From positions 25,695 through 89,694 of the forward strand of contig JARBJD010000301.1 in NCBI GenBank assembly GCA_033064195.1: DNA of 64,000 nt, read 5' to 3'. Shown here piece after piece: positions 53,907 through 63,506 of the stretch. Position 1 is the first letter of the stretch; each line of letters begins with the position of its first letter. The DNA comes from Blattamonas nauphoetae (taxonomy: Eukaryota; Preaxostyla; Oxymonadida). The notes under the pieces are model-generated. The model did not search any database and had not been told where the DNA came from. It worked only from the letters and a program-made list of their open reading frames with translations. A program made the translations under genes and the position numbers.

Positions 53907-55004
53907 TAGTCCCGTGTTAAAACCGGACTTGGTGATGAAACCGAACGAAGGGCAGCAATGATTCATCGAGCATTTCTTCAACCGTTTTTGTTATTCTTTT
54001 TCTTCGTTTTGTCTGAATGAGTTAATGACGAGGAATATGGGATTCAATTCAAAATAAATTGTGAACTATGATTCATTGATCATTTTCTGAACAACACCCA
54101 CTCATACCTGCCAATATTTATGTAACCAAGCCTCGATCTCCTCACTTTTCACTTTTTGAAAGGTTTAACACGGTCAGTGTAAACTGTTTGTTTTCAGCTT
54201 CTGATTCCATTTTTCTCATCCCAATGAATACAGGACTGATGTAAACAATCTTTCAGGATGACCATCATCGATCGATTTCCAATTTCAAGATAGTACTCAT
54301 TCTTTTACGGACTCATCGATCCGCAACGAGAAGGATGTACGCATGAATAGTTTGTCGAGGAAATGCTGAATGAAAGAACGTTTTACCACGTTCTCTAAAT
54401 CACATCACGTATCATTTTGGTGGTGAAAGATTCGCAAGATCGGATTTCCAGCAACAGTTCTCACGATCGATTGTTTCGACTGAAGGAGACCACAAAACGA
54501 GAACAAACATTGATCCAGAGCGATGTAAAGAGTGGAATTTCAAGGGTCATATCAACAAAATCAATTAACTGCTCTTGGAAGAGAACATGGTCCACACGAA
54601 ATCAAAAGAAGCCACAAGACGAAAATAAGAACGATTGCGAACTCTTCAGAATGATCAAGGAGGCAAATGCCCACCAAAACAAAGTTGCTGCACTTTTCGA
54701 CAGATGTCAACAACTTTACAGCCTCGGAAAGGATCGGAAGAACATTCACGAACTCTCATTGATCTCAACTCTAAAATTATTGAAATTTATTCACTTCACA
54801 TCTCTTTGAATTCATTCCTAGTATTTCATGCAAATCAAGGTGTAAATTGAACAAAAGCACGAGTCAATGGTCTGATCAAAGAAATGTCGTCGAATAAGGG
54901 GAATTTAGATGTCCCAATCAACTTGAACGTTGAAGGACGTCCTTTCTGATGGATCATGGTCTTCGTTCGGTTTAATCAACAAGTCCGGCTTTTACACGCG
55001 ACTA
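53907..55004. mobile_element. 1,098-bp TIR element related to the 974-bp family (TTA target duplication)
   Basis: It begins TAGTCCCGTGTTAAAACCGG and ends with the reverse complement of TAGTCGCGTGTAAAAGCCGG. The inverted similarity extends about 47 bp through ACTTGKTGATKAAACCGAAC. It is flanked by TTA (53904-53906 and 55005-55007). The paralogous site near 49895 has a single equivalent trinucleotide, proving the insertion. It shares CCGGACTTG and the TAGT end with 21314-22287 but is a different subfamily. A 130-codon plus-strand frame (54417-54809) has no recognisable domain. Confidence 0.9.
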
Positions 55005-55007
55005 TTA

Positions 55008-55629
55008 AATTAAGATGGTTTGGGAGGACATGTTTTTCTGTGTTTGGCTGAAAGTGAGGAGCGGTTCTTCTTCGTCATGGTGAACCTATCCAGACGATGA
55101 GAACCAGAATCCTCTTTGGTTGCTGGTGTGGGAGAACGAGAGAAGATGAGGTTGAGGAGATAAAAGATTAATGGAAGAGTGAGGAGAATGGAGAGAGCGA
55201 GAAGAAACTGTCGATGGGAGAACTAGAACTGTATAAAACATGTTCGGGCACACCTCAAACATATCGTGGATGGCTGTAGAATGGCGGGAGCGAGGGGCCC
55301 ATCCGAATTTGACGAGATAATCGAGATGTGTGTTGGAGATGTATCAAAAGTCGAGAATGGGAGAGATATTCTGGTTACAACATATCGTGCAGGGACAGGC
55401 AGAATTGTTCGGAGAGTTTTACGTCAAAAAAATGACTGTAAAAGACTGCTACATTTAGAATGACGATGTCAAGATGGGAAACCATCTCTGGACGGTTGGA
55501 GGGGATCGTTGATGGTCTGTTCGTCTGCACCAGCAATCAGTGCATTCCCAACATCCGAGTAGAGTCCGCAGAAATGAGTTGGAGTCATTCGAGAGAGGGG
55601 TTTCGACGCGTCTTTTTTGATCCAACGAG
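55008..55629. repeat. segmental duplication, copy 2, second part
   Basis: Aligns with 49906-50518, including gaacctatccagacgatgag and the sequence just downstream of the subtype A stop codon. Confidence 0.8.
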
Positions 55630-56094
55630 TCACATTCTCATCACATTCGATCCCAGAAGTCGCGAGATTGAGGTACAGTCGACAACAATCCGGATATGAA
55701 AATATCCATCATTGGCATGTTTCATCATCTGTTCGAGTGTGTCTTCGAAGCCTTCAGAAATCAGGGCTTGGATCATTCGTTTCCCAGATTGTCGAACTTC
55801 AGTGCATTGTGCCTGCCATTCTAACAGTGATGAATGGATGTGGCCCAGATTCCTATACAGGTTAAACCCTTCCGTGTAAGTGAGGTAACTTGAGATTGCC
55901 ATCACAATCGGAGATGCGAGGACAAACTCCAATGTTGGGAGATGAAATGGACCAATGAGGATGAGTGTGCTCAAAAGATTCATGAAGAAATTGAACGGGT
56001 CTTCATTGAGGACGAGCCGATTTGAGATCAGAAATGTCAGAAATTGAGACGATAGAATCACGACCTTCTGAAAGATCATTTCACGATGGTTGTT
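55630..56094 (-). pseudogene. helical-repeat family, subtype A, copy A6, truncated by the Polinton-like element
   Basis: Only the C-terminal 150-odd residues remain, from REMIFQKVVILSSQFLTFLI through IGPFHLPTLEFVLASPIVMA to LISEGFEDTLEQMMK and SRLLGSNVMRM. At about 56094 the gene, still open, meets the left end of the Polinton-like element. The N-terminal half is absent from the window and may lie beyond the element. Confidence 0.7.
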
Positions 56095-56391
56095 AGTAGT
56101 ATAGATAACGAATATCGATACCTACCTAGATCGCAATTAGTCCGGGAATTATAATACTGGGAACTGAATAGTGATTCTCAATTCCGATTGAACAGAGTAT
56201 TATTTTTAAAGTACAATCAGCTATGATACCGAAATGCCGGATAATACTTGTTTTCTTGCATTTTGGTGGATACCTTTTTTGGGTTCAAATTCCATTATTT
56301 AGTCAAAAAAGTGACCCCATTTAGTGAGCTTAAATCTAAAGGGTTTTTTTCATTCGATGACAAAACAAACGTTAATTGTTTTATTATCTGA

Positions 56392-56407
56392 TTTTTTATT
56401 TTGTATT
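56392..56407 (+). promoter_or_regulatory. element promoter-like motif before the 56410 gene
   Basis: TTTTTTATTTTGTATTAA lies directly before the ATG. The same pattern precedes the minus-strand starts at 58171, 59894, 61809, 62450 and 63448. Confidence 0.5.
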
Positions 56408-56409
56408 AA

Positions 56410-57027
56410 ATGACGAATCAGCTTACACCAAACAAACTTAACGAGACTCTAAAGAATGAAAAATTAATACTAATCACCGAACCAGTTCTGAATCGTTCTG
56501 GAACCTCATATTTGGCACATGGTACTTTCGATTATGCGAGTGAAGATAAACCTGATGAGATTTATCGAGTTTACATTCCTGCTTTCATTAAAGGAGCAAG
56601 ACCACATCTGAATCCAAACATGTATCACAGATTCGATAACTGTTGCAATAAAGAAAAATTCATTGAGTCACTACACAGTGAGAATTGTGAACTCGTTGGT
56701 GAATACAAAACATCAGAGTCAGTAGTGAAATATCTTCATGAAGGAGTTGAATGGAGAATCAAACCATCACAATGGATGAAAGGAGTCAGAACACACAAGA
56801 TGAAGCGTAAACATTACACTCAATCTTTTGTTGAAAACGAACTGAGAAAGCATAATTGTGAACTCATTGATGAGTACAAGAAAGTACACATTCCTTTTCA
56901 CTATCGAGTGATTGGTGATGATAAAGTATACAAAGCGAGACTTGACGAATGGTTCAGAGCAAAGAGAAAACCTCACTTGAGAGGAAAGACAGAGAAGAAC
57001 TCCATCGATGATTCTCCAAATCAATAA
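56410..57027 (+). CDS. two-repeat putative DNA-binding protein of the Polinton-like element
   Basis: 205 codons, ATG to TAA. The protein contains two similar units: FIESLHSENCELVGEYKTSE...VEWRIKPSQWMKGVRTH and FVENELRKHNCELIDEYKKV...KVYKARLDEWFRAKRKPHL. The pattern F-x-x-x-L-x-x-x-xCEL-x-x-EYK followed by a W-x-G/K-RPH end resembles repeats found beside homing-endonuclease and GIY-YIG domains in large DNA viruses, where they bind DNA. No nuclease domain is present. It stands alone at the element's left end, on the opposite strand to the capsid-type genes. Confidence 0.6.
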   Translation: MTNQLTPNKLNETLKNEKLILITEPVLNRSGTSYLAHGTFDYASEDKPDEIYRVYIPAFIKGARPHLNPNMYHRFDNCCNKEKFIESLHSENCELVGEYKTSESVVKYLHEGVEWRIKPSQWMKGVRTHKMKRKHYTQSFVENELRKHNCELIDEYKKVHIPFHYRVIGDDKVYKARLDEWFRAKRKPHLRGKTEKNSIDDSPNQ

Positions 57028-57757
57028 TGACGAATAGATTATTTTTCTCCTCATTGTTTATTCCGGACTAATGACTATGCTCGTGTCACTGTGTCAACGG
57101 GTGTCAATGGGTCAAAATTTGATTTTCATTTTTGAAAAGTCCACCACTTGATGAAGTAACTCCATAGAGAATAAAAAAAAGGATTTTTTAAAAATTGACC
57201 TTTATTTTTGTGACCACCCAAGATTGTACCAACAAGGTCAATATCGACACGGCAAATTCATTTATCATGTTTCTAGAGTGATCTGACAACATTATCTGGA
57301 CTTATGGGAATTTTCAAAATTAAGGCCGATTTATTTTTTTTCGGATTTTTTATTTCGCATATGAAGAGTAGGTCCAAAATGTTCAAGTGTGAGACCTCGA
57401 CGTAATTTCCCTTGATGCTCAGGCAAAATGGTGCCCTTGTGATTAATGCGTAGAACTACTTGGAGGTTGTGTTGGAGACGGTCGAACTTTCGAGTTTGGC
57501 TCCGGGGTTCATGTTGGCTTCACTTAGATGTGACCGTAAATCATGCCCACCCAATGCTTATTCCTTCAAGGACTTCGCCAGTGTTAGTCGTTAAGTAGGA
57601 TCACGATAGAATGATCCCCAAAGGAGTATCGGGTTGTCTCGAAGAGACTTCGAACCTCACAAGGTGAGAGTCTTATGGAAACTGACACTAACGTAAAATG
57701 GAACTAACCTTCACGTATTTTTGGTTTTCATTAAGGTTCGGACAAAAATATATGTCA
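57028..57757. other. non-coding segment of the element with a GC-richer, hairpin-rich island
   Basis: 57360-57710 is less AT-rich than its surroundings and packed with short perfect hairpins: GTCTC-GAA-GAGAC (57638), CTCAC-AAG-GTGAG (57656), TCCTT-C-AAGGA (57565) and GATC...GATC (57600-57618). It has no open frame. It might be a structured RNA or a terminator between convergent genes. Confidence 0.4.
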
Positions 57758-57760
57758 TCA

Positions 57761-58171
57761 TTAGTATTCCAACATGAGATCAACCAGAAATTCATAATAC
57801 TCTTTGGTTATTTTTCCATTAATTGTCTCCGTTGTCTCCATCTCGATTGATTCACCTGAACTGTCTTTGAACCAGATCTTCACTATTGACTGTCGAGTGC
57901 TTAATTCCCACTTCTTTCGTTTCGCAATCTGTTCATTACAGAAAGCAACGTAAGAATCATTGTGAGCATCTGTCTGAATCCAATCAGCATGGATTGTGAA
58001 ATTCTGAGGAATATCTTTGGAGATGACTGTTGACGAATCACCAATTTCTTCCTTCACATGAATGAGTTTACAGTCGAGATAGTGAACATATTTTTGTTTT
58101 CTGGAATTGGTAAAATCAGGAGGGAATTGAGCAGTGTTTGAATTCTGAATAGAGAAATAACGTTTGACCAT
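57761..58171 (-). CDS. small element protein of unknown role
   Basis: I take the ATG at 58171 (MVKRYFSIQNSN) as the start, because the promoter-like AT motif (58183-58197) lies just before it and the upstream extension would need a TTG start. About 136 aa, TAA stop, beta-rich texture (KLIHVKEEIGDSSTVISKD, IVKIWFKDSSGESIEME). It lies immediately downstream of the two capsid-type genes on the same strand, so a virion role is possible. No family recognised. Confidence 0.55.
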   Translation of the reverse strand: MVKRYFSIQNSNTAQFPPDFTNSRKQKYVHYLDCKLIHVKEEIGDSSTVISKDIPQNFTIHADWIQTDAHNDSYVAFCNEQIAKRKKWELSTRQSIVKIWFKDSSGESIEMETTETINGKITKEYYEFLVDLMLEY

Positions 58172-58211
58172 TGCTGTTTTAAACAAAAATAAAATTTCAT
58201 ATTTGTTTGAT

Positions 58212-59894
58212 TTAATATCCTCTCTTCACTTCTTCATATGCTTCTTGGAGTCGACGATCAATGACATATCGAACTCGTGGTTGTCCATTTTCAATCCAGA
58301 ACAACCAGTATGTAGCTTGATGCAATGCCAAAATTGGTGGAGGAGGACCTTCTGGAGTTGATGTGAAATATGGATCAAGTTCACCTTGTTTGATTGGTGT
58401 TCCTCTATAGACAATACTGACTGATTCTGCTGTCGATATACCTTCTTCACCACCAGCAATTTCGCTTCGATCTGTTGGAACCATAAATGTGAAACAAGTT
58501 GCATCTGTTACTGGTCTTGTTCTCTTGTAATCTTTTCCTCTGTCGTGAAATACTCGAGTGGAACAAATTGAATTTTCAAACTCTTCTGTCGCTGAACATC
58601 CAAAGAAATCACCATTCACCATCATCATTTGATAGAACTCTGGTGAGATCGTTGACATTGGGAAATTAGGGAAGTTGGATCCAAGCATTTCGAATTGACC
58701 AACATATTGAGGATTTCTGAAGACTGTACACTCGTTTGGTCTTTCAGGGAATAAGCACATGAGATTCATGAGATTGTTGAGTTTGATACTGATGTTTGAT
58801 CTCACTCCCATTGCATTTGCTTTTGATTGAAATGACTGTGTGTCAATTCTTTCAGCTTTCAGAACATAAAGAGTCTTTGTGTAAGTGTTTATCAGTGATT
58901 GCTTTGTTGCATCAGTGATTTGATATCCATAACAAATCGAAGTGACTTTATCAACTGATGAAGAAAGAACGGTGGAAATTGTTGTCGATGTAGCGATATA
59001 TTTCACAGTACCTGATGATGCTGGTTGAAAATACTGAATTCGTTGAACTGGATTCCCGATCTGTGTAAACTCTTGTGTCAATGTCGAGAAGTCTCCATCG
59101 TACATTAATTCTGTTTCGGATTGACTTGACAGAGTTGATATCGATTTACTTGGATTTTGATCGATACTGTTTTCAAGTGTTTTCCTTACGATTGTAGAAA
59201 CTCGAATAGGACAATACACAAGTGAATCAGTTGTTAAATGAAATCTCAATCGGAGATTGCCAAAGATGGAATTTGGATACTGATCGAAAGTACATAATGG
59301 CAGGAGATTCACAAATGGAATAACCAGTGGTATCGTAAATGTGATGTTTGAAGAAAAAGCATCAACTGGACAATGATAGTATCCACATACGCTTGGATCC
59401 ATTCTCTGGACATTTTCCCAAAGGCTGTAGCAATGCTTCATGTTGTTTTTCTCTTCATGCGACTTGAAAGTGTGATAAAGAAATGATTCGTGAACATGAT
59501 TATTCTGAAGTGTATTGTCAATAATATTTCCTTGACTATCAATGAGTCTCATGTCTCGAATTGCATCTGATGATGATTTAAATCCGTAGAACATTCCATA
59601 CATTCCAACATATTGCCCAGATGCACTCGTTGGTTTCGAATAAGGAACGGTAACTGTGAGATCGATACGTAAATGACACTTCGAAAACTCAGTCACATCA
59701 TGACCGTCATAGCACAATGGAACTTCAATTTCATCTGTGATTCGGCATGGCATTGGAGGATTTGTTGGATGTACTTCTTGAATAGAATAGACATGAGGTT
59801 CTGAATCCCACTGTTTTGGCATATACGATTGCACTTCAATTTGTTCAATTAGAGTCGATGTTGGTTTGGATTGATTAGATCTGATACTTCTCAT
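58212..59894 (-). CDS. candidate major capsid-type protein 1 of the Polinton-like element
   Basis: 560 codons, ATG 59894 to TAA, with the AT motif at 59901-59917. The sequence is beta-rich (VPLCYDGHDVTEFSKCHLRI, FGNLRLRFHLTTDSLVYCPI) with no enzyme motif. Its ending (PPPPILALHQATYWLFWIEN) and middle match the neighbouring 622-aa protein, so the two are paralogues. Length and position beside the packaging ATPase fit a double jelly-roll capsid protein, but the fold is inferred, not seen. Structure prediction would decide. Confidence 0.55.
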   Translation of the reverse strand: MRSIRSNQSKPTSTLIEQIEVQSYMPKQWDSEPHVYSIQEVHPTNPPMPCRITDEIEVPLCYDGHDVTEFSKCHLRIDLTVTVPYSKPTSASGQYVGMYGMFYGFKSSSDAIRDMRLIDSQGNIIDNTLQNNHVHESFLYHTFKSHEEKNNMKHCYSLWENVQRMDPSVCGYYHCPVDAFSSNITFTIPLVIPFVNLLPLCTFDQYPNSIFGNLRLRFHLTTDSLVYCPIRVSTIVRKTLENSIDQNPSKSISTLSSQSETELMYDGDFSTLTQEFTQIGNPVQRIQYFQPASSGTVKYIATSTTISTVLSSSVDKVTSICYGYQITDATKQSLINTYTKTLYVLKAERIDTQSFQSKANAMGVRSNISIKLNNLMNLMCLFPERPNECTVFRNPQYVGQFEMLGSNFPNFPMSTISPEFYQMMMVNGDFFGCSATEEFENSICSTRVFHDRGKDYKRTRPVTDATCFTFMVPTDRSEIAGGEEGISTAESVSIVYRGTPIKQGELDPYFTSTPEGPPPPILALHQATYWLFWIENGQPRVRYVIDRRLQEAYEEVKRGY

Positions 59895-59940
59895 TTATAG
59901 AAAAATAAAAAATACAATTTCATTATTTTCTTTGACTGTT

Positions 59941-61809
59941 TTAGGATTTCATTATTCCAAGTTCCTTGTGGAGTGCTTTCAATGTGTGATTAGGATAGTA
60001 TTCTACAATAGGTATATCATTGCTGAATCGTAATACCCACCACGTTGTTGCAGTTGTCGCTAGAATCGGTGCTGGAGGATGCGTAAATGTTGTCATGTCA
60101 CCACCCTTTTGACTTGGATCGAGAACATTATAGTATGTGTCAATTACTCCTTGGTAAATCGGATTTGATCTTAAAGTGACTGGAATATTCTGACCTCTGG
60201 AACTAATGGAATCATTGCAGTTTGTTGGACATCCACTTCGTTGAGTTGAGAAGCATAAAAGGAAGTCAGTATTGTCATGAATTGGTCGCACTCTTGTCAT
60301 TTTTTCTCCAGTATATGTTCCATCACCTTCGAGCTGTTCTTCAACGAGAGAATCCGTCAGTGATCGCTCCAAATCATCTGGAACAGTAAGGTATGAATCA
60401 AGATTGAGAGTTGACAAAGCAAACTGATAGAAGCGAGCTCCAATCGTTGATGTCCAGTTATCTGGATAGTATTTGTCAAGGAGATGCACACGAAGATCTT
60501 TCTGCATTGGATTGTGGAAACAAGTGACTTCATTATCGTAGTGTCGGAAGAGGAGCATAATATCCTTGGCATTAACGAGAACCATTTGCTGAGTACAATC
60601 AATTCCTGTTGCTGTTGGTGTCTTCTGAAATGGATAGAACGAGATCTTTTCTGCTGGAATTGTTCCTGGACGATCCTGATACATTTTCTTCAGATTCTCT
60701 TTCGCAATTTCTTTCATTTGGTATCCAGCACTCATGCAATACACATCATCAACGCGGTAATCAATAATGTTCAATGATATATACTGATCGACAAATTCTG
60801 GTTCTTTAGCAACTGTTCCTGCTGAGTTGTAATAAATGTCTTGAGTCACTGCTGATATCCTAAATGATTGGCCAATCTGAACGAAATTCTTGGTGCAGTT
60901 CGCTAGTAGAGAATGGAAAAACCATGGACGATGTTGGTGACAATCAGCGATCGCATGATGAATTGGTGGTCTTGTTAAGCCAACATTAAAGAAGGATGAA
61001 AGTGTATTTTTCAAAGTAAGCTCAGGATTTACAGGACAACACACGAACGCATCCTCATTAATGTAAACACTCAATTTCAAATCACCAAAGAGACATCTTG
61101 GATAGTCAGTCATCCCTGAGAAAATCAGAAGATCTTCAAGATTGATTGATATACGAATTGGTACGTCAATTGTGTCCATGAAAGCACCAGCTTGTGACAC
61201 TGTAGTGAAAGATGATAATGGAATATAGACACCAGCAACAGATTCATCATGCTTCCAAGCATTTTCCCAAGGCGTGTGAGAGTGTTTTCGATTCTCCAAT
61301 TGACTCTTTGGTTTAATCATATTGTAGATGTGTGATTCCATTGAGACATCATTGTTTGAAGTGCTTATGATTCTCTGATTGTTGTGAAGAACAGTGAATC
61401 TACTAAAGATTGATGCTGAATGTTTAAGTCCTACGAACATAAATATTCTTTCATGAGAGTATGATCCAACTTTGTCTGCGATAATGTTCCAATTGTTGAC
61501 TTTCAAAGTGGTTGTGACTGTGAACGTAATAAAGGAATCATCAATTTGGCAAATATCTTGATTACCAGTCAATGGAATGATTATCTCTTGTCCTCTGTAG
61601 AATCGTGAATTCTCAGATGGTTTCAATTCTTGAATAGAAGTACTGTGAGCTCCATCATTCAAGAGGAAATTTACATGATGTTCAGACATGAGTTGCTGTT
61701 GTATTTGGCCAATGTCATCTCGTGTGTATTCTATCCTTCCAGTGGTATTTCCAGTCAATGATGATGCTCCAGTTCTTTTGTTTGTCAGATGTGTTATATG
61801 CGAGTTCAT
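59941..61809 (-). CDS. candidate major capsid-type protein 2 of the Polinton-like element
   Basis: 622 codons, ATG 61809 to TAA, with the AT motif at 61815-61834. It resembles the 560-aa neighbour at several points: FGDLKLSVYINEDAFVCCPV against FGNLRLRFHLTTDSLVYCPI, RVRPIHDNTDFLLCF against RTRPVTDATCFTFMV, and a shared P-x-PIL...WWVLRFSNDIP ending. The pair probably arose by duplication within the element. It is somewhat longer at the N-terminus. The capsid role is inferred from size, beta-rich texture and neighbourhood. Confidence 0.55.
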   Translation of the reverse strand: MNSHITHLTNKRTGASSLTGNTTGRIEYTRDDIGQIQQQLMSEHHVNFLLNDGAHSTSIQELKPSENSRFYRGQEIIIPLTGNQDICQIDDSFITFTVTTTLKVNNWNIIADKVGSYSHERIFMFVGLKHSASIFSRFTVLHNNQRIISTSNNDVSMESHIYNMIKPKSQLENRKHSHTPWENAWKHDESVAGVYIPLSSFTTVSQAGAFMDTIDVPIRISINLEDLLIFSGMTDYPRCLFGDLKLSVYINEDAFVCCPVNPELTLKNTLSSFFNVGLTRPPIHHAIADCHQHRPWFFHSLLANCTKNFVQIGQSFRISAVTQDIYYNSAGTVAKEPEFVDQYISLNIIDYRVDDVYCMSAGYQMKEIAKENLKKMYQDRPGTIPAEKISFYPFQKTPTATGIDCTQQMVLVNAKDIMLLFRHYDNEVTCFHNPMQKDLRVHLLDKYYPDNWTSTIGARFYQFALSTLNLDSYLTVPDDLERSLTDSLVEEQLEGDGTYTGEKMTRVRPIHDNTDFLLCFSTQRSGCPTNCNDSISSRGQNIPVTLRSNPIYQGVIDTYYNVLDPSQKGGDMTTFTHPPAPILATTATTWWVLRFSNDIPIVEYYPNHTLKALHKELGIMKS

Positions 61810-61879
61810 TTAAGTAAAAATAAAAAATACAATTCATTTATAATTTATCTCGGGAACAATCTCATGAGAGACTTCTGCC

Positions 61880-62450
61880 CTAACGGGGTATCGCTTTCGT
61901 CAATGAAATTCCATAATTGAGAATAGTGTTGTATGCTTCATTGAAGGCAATGCTCATATCTTTTCCACAAACAAGGATCTTGAAAATGGTTCTAAACACT
62001 GGGAGAGCATTAATGCATGAACATTTTGTTGATAAATCATCCAATTCGATCACCACATCGTTGATCCCAGTGAGTGTAGCAATCAGTGCACATAAATCAC
62101 TTTGGTTTGTGATCAGTTTCTTTGATGGTTCAATTAGGTTATTCAATAGTTTCTTTTCACAAGCGAATGCATTCTTGTACACTAGCAACAGTTGATCTTT
62201 GAATGCTGTAATATTAGATGTATATTCTCGGTGGGATAGAACGACTTTGGATTGGTGCTGATGGATATGTCTCGAGTGGTGGATCATAAACACCTGGAAC
62301 ATTCTCTAGTTCAACATTAGCGCATTGCTCACTATTCAACCTTCCAGAATTCGAACCTTTATTATCGATGATGACATTGTTGGTGATTGATGTTGGTACT
62401 GAAGAAGAACTTGTGTGTTTCGTAAATTGACAACTTAGAATTGGTTGCAT
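61880..62450 (-). pseudogene. element protein of unknown role, one frame change
   Basis: The 5' frame runs from ATG 62450 (MQPILSCQFTKHTSSSS) to 62214. The other frame continues to 61880 (ITAFKDQLLLVYKNAFACEK, LIEPSKKLITNQSDLCALIA). They overlap around 62214-62300 and read as one protein with a one-base slip. The N-terminal part is Ser/Pro-rich and the C-terminal part helical. The AT motif at 62461-62472 precedes the start. Two overlapping genes are the less likely alternative. Confidence 0.5.
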
Positions 62451-62486
62451 CACTTTATATAAAAATAAAAATATATATTTCTGTTT

Positions 62487-62690
62487 TTAATCATCAACTT
62501 TCATTTCCACTGTCATTCTCTCCATGTCTTTCTGCAATTGAGCAAATCTAGTATAGTTTGGCATTTGTGATTGGTATGTGGTGAGATCTCTTGTTCTGTA
62601 GGCTTGACGTTGAATATCATTAGCAATTGTAGATATCTGTGATGAATATGTATTGAAGAATTGTTCCAAATATGTTTTATCACTCGATCA
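62487..62690 (-). CDS. short helical element ORF without a clear start
   Basis: About 60 codons, DKTYLEQFFNTYSSQ to MERMTVEMKVDD, TAA. No ATG is available at its beginning; it may start on a non-ATG codon or continue, by a slip, from the preceding gene, whose alternative frame ends within the same 30 bases. Confidence 0.35.
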
Positions 62691-62699
62691 ATTGATAAA

Positions 62700-63448
62700 A
62701 TCGTGGATAAACCCGTTCCTTAAAAGTCTTTTCTTTGTTTGATTTTCTTCCATTCCTCTGACGTACTATCGTAGCCTTGAACATTATCTGTAAGCCATTG
62801 ATCCCACAACATTGAACCAACTTTGGATTGAATCGAATTGAACACAATATTGTCAATCACACCTTTGCTAATATCAACTGGATTTGTTTTGTTGGCACGA
62901 TATCTCTTTAATACATTGTTCATCCATTCACCAGCAAGTTTCTTCATAATCGCAAATGGTTGATTCAAGCGTTTCTTCTTTGCTTCTTCATAGCTAATTT
63001 CTTTGTAATTCGATGGTAGTTCATATTGACCATGTTTGACAAAATTCCGATGCACAGCTTTGATTCTCCTTCCATTATCTTGATAGAATGTTTTGTACTT
63101 GTTTTGTCTTCGCATTTCTGGTGTTGGATTCATTGAGTAGTAAGTCTCTTTGACTGGTCTATTTGTGTATGGAGCTAGCATGAAACCATTAACGGCAACC
63201 AGATCTTTAGTCTCTTTATCGTAGACCATAACATCTGAACTTTACCATATTGTTCCACTATAACTTCCCAATTGAGTTCATTTCTTTCAATGTATTCTAA
63301 CGCTGATGGAACACTAATTAACGCACGATTGATAGTGGTTCTAATGTCATCTTCTGCAAAGATTTTTTCAATGCTGCTTGAGTATCCACTCCGAATCTTT
63401 TGGTTGTCTTAACGTTGCTGTTTGTTGGTACACTATCTTTTCAGTCAT
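62700..63448 (-). pseudogene. element protein of unknown role with several frame slips
   Basis: The longest frame is 63229-62720 (MVYDKETKDLVAVNGFM to WKKIKQRKDF). Upstream, in other frames, EDDIRTTINRALISVPSALE and ERNELNWEVIVEQYGKV clearly continue the protein. An ATG at 63448 (MTEKIVYQQTATL), preceded by the AT motif (63460-63473), looks like the real start. Three or more one-base shifts are needed. It is a basic, helical protein of about 240 aa, not recognised. It could be a minor virion or DNA-packaging protein, judged only from its place. Confidence 0.45.
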
Positions 63449-63506
63449 GTGTATTTCATACAAAATAAAAATCCAAAAGTAATTTTTAATTAGAGTTAAA
63501 TCAGAA

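Noticed and set aside
57360-57710. rRNA or RNase P RNA fragment
   Set aside because: I recognise no conserved rRNA or RNase P signature on either strand; only generic short hairpins.
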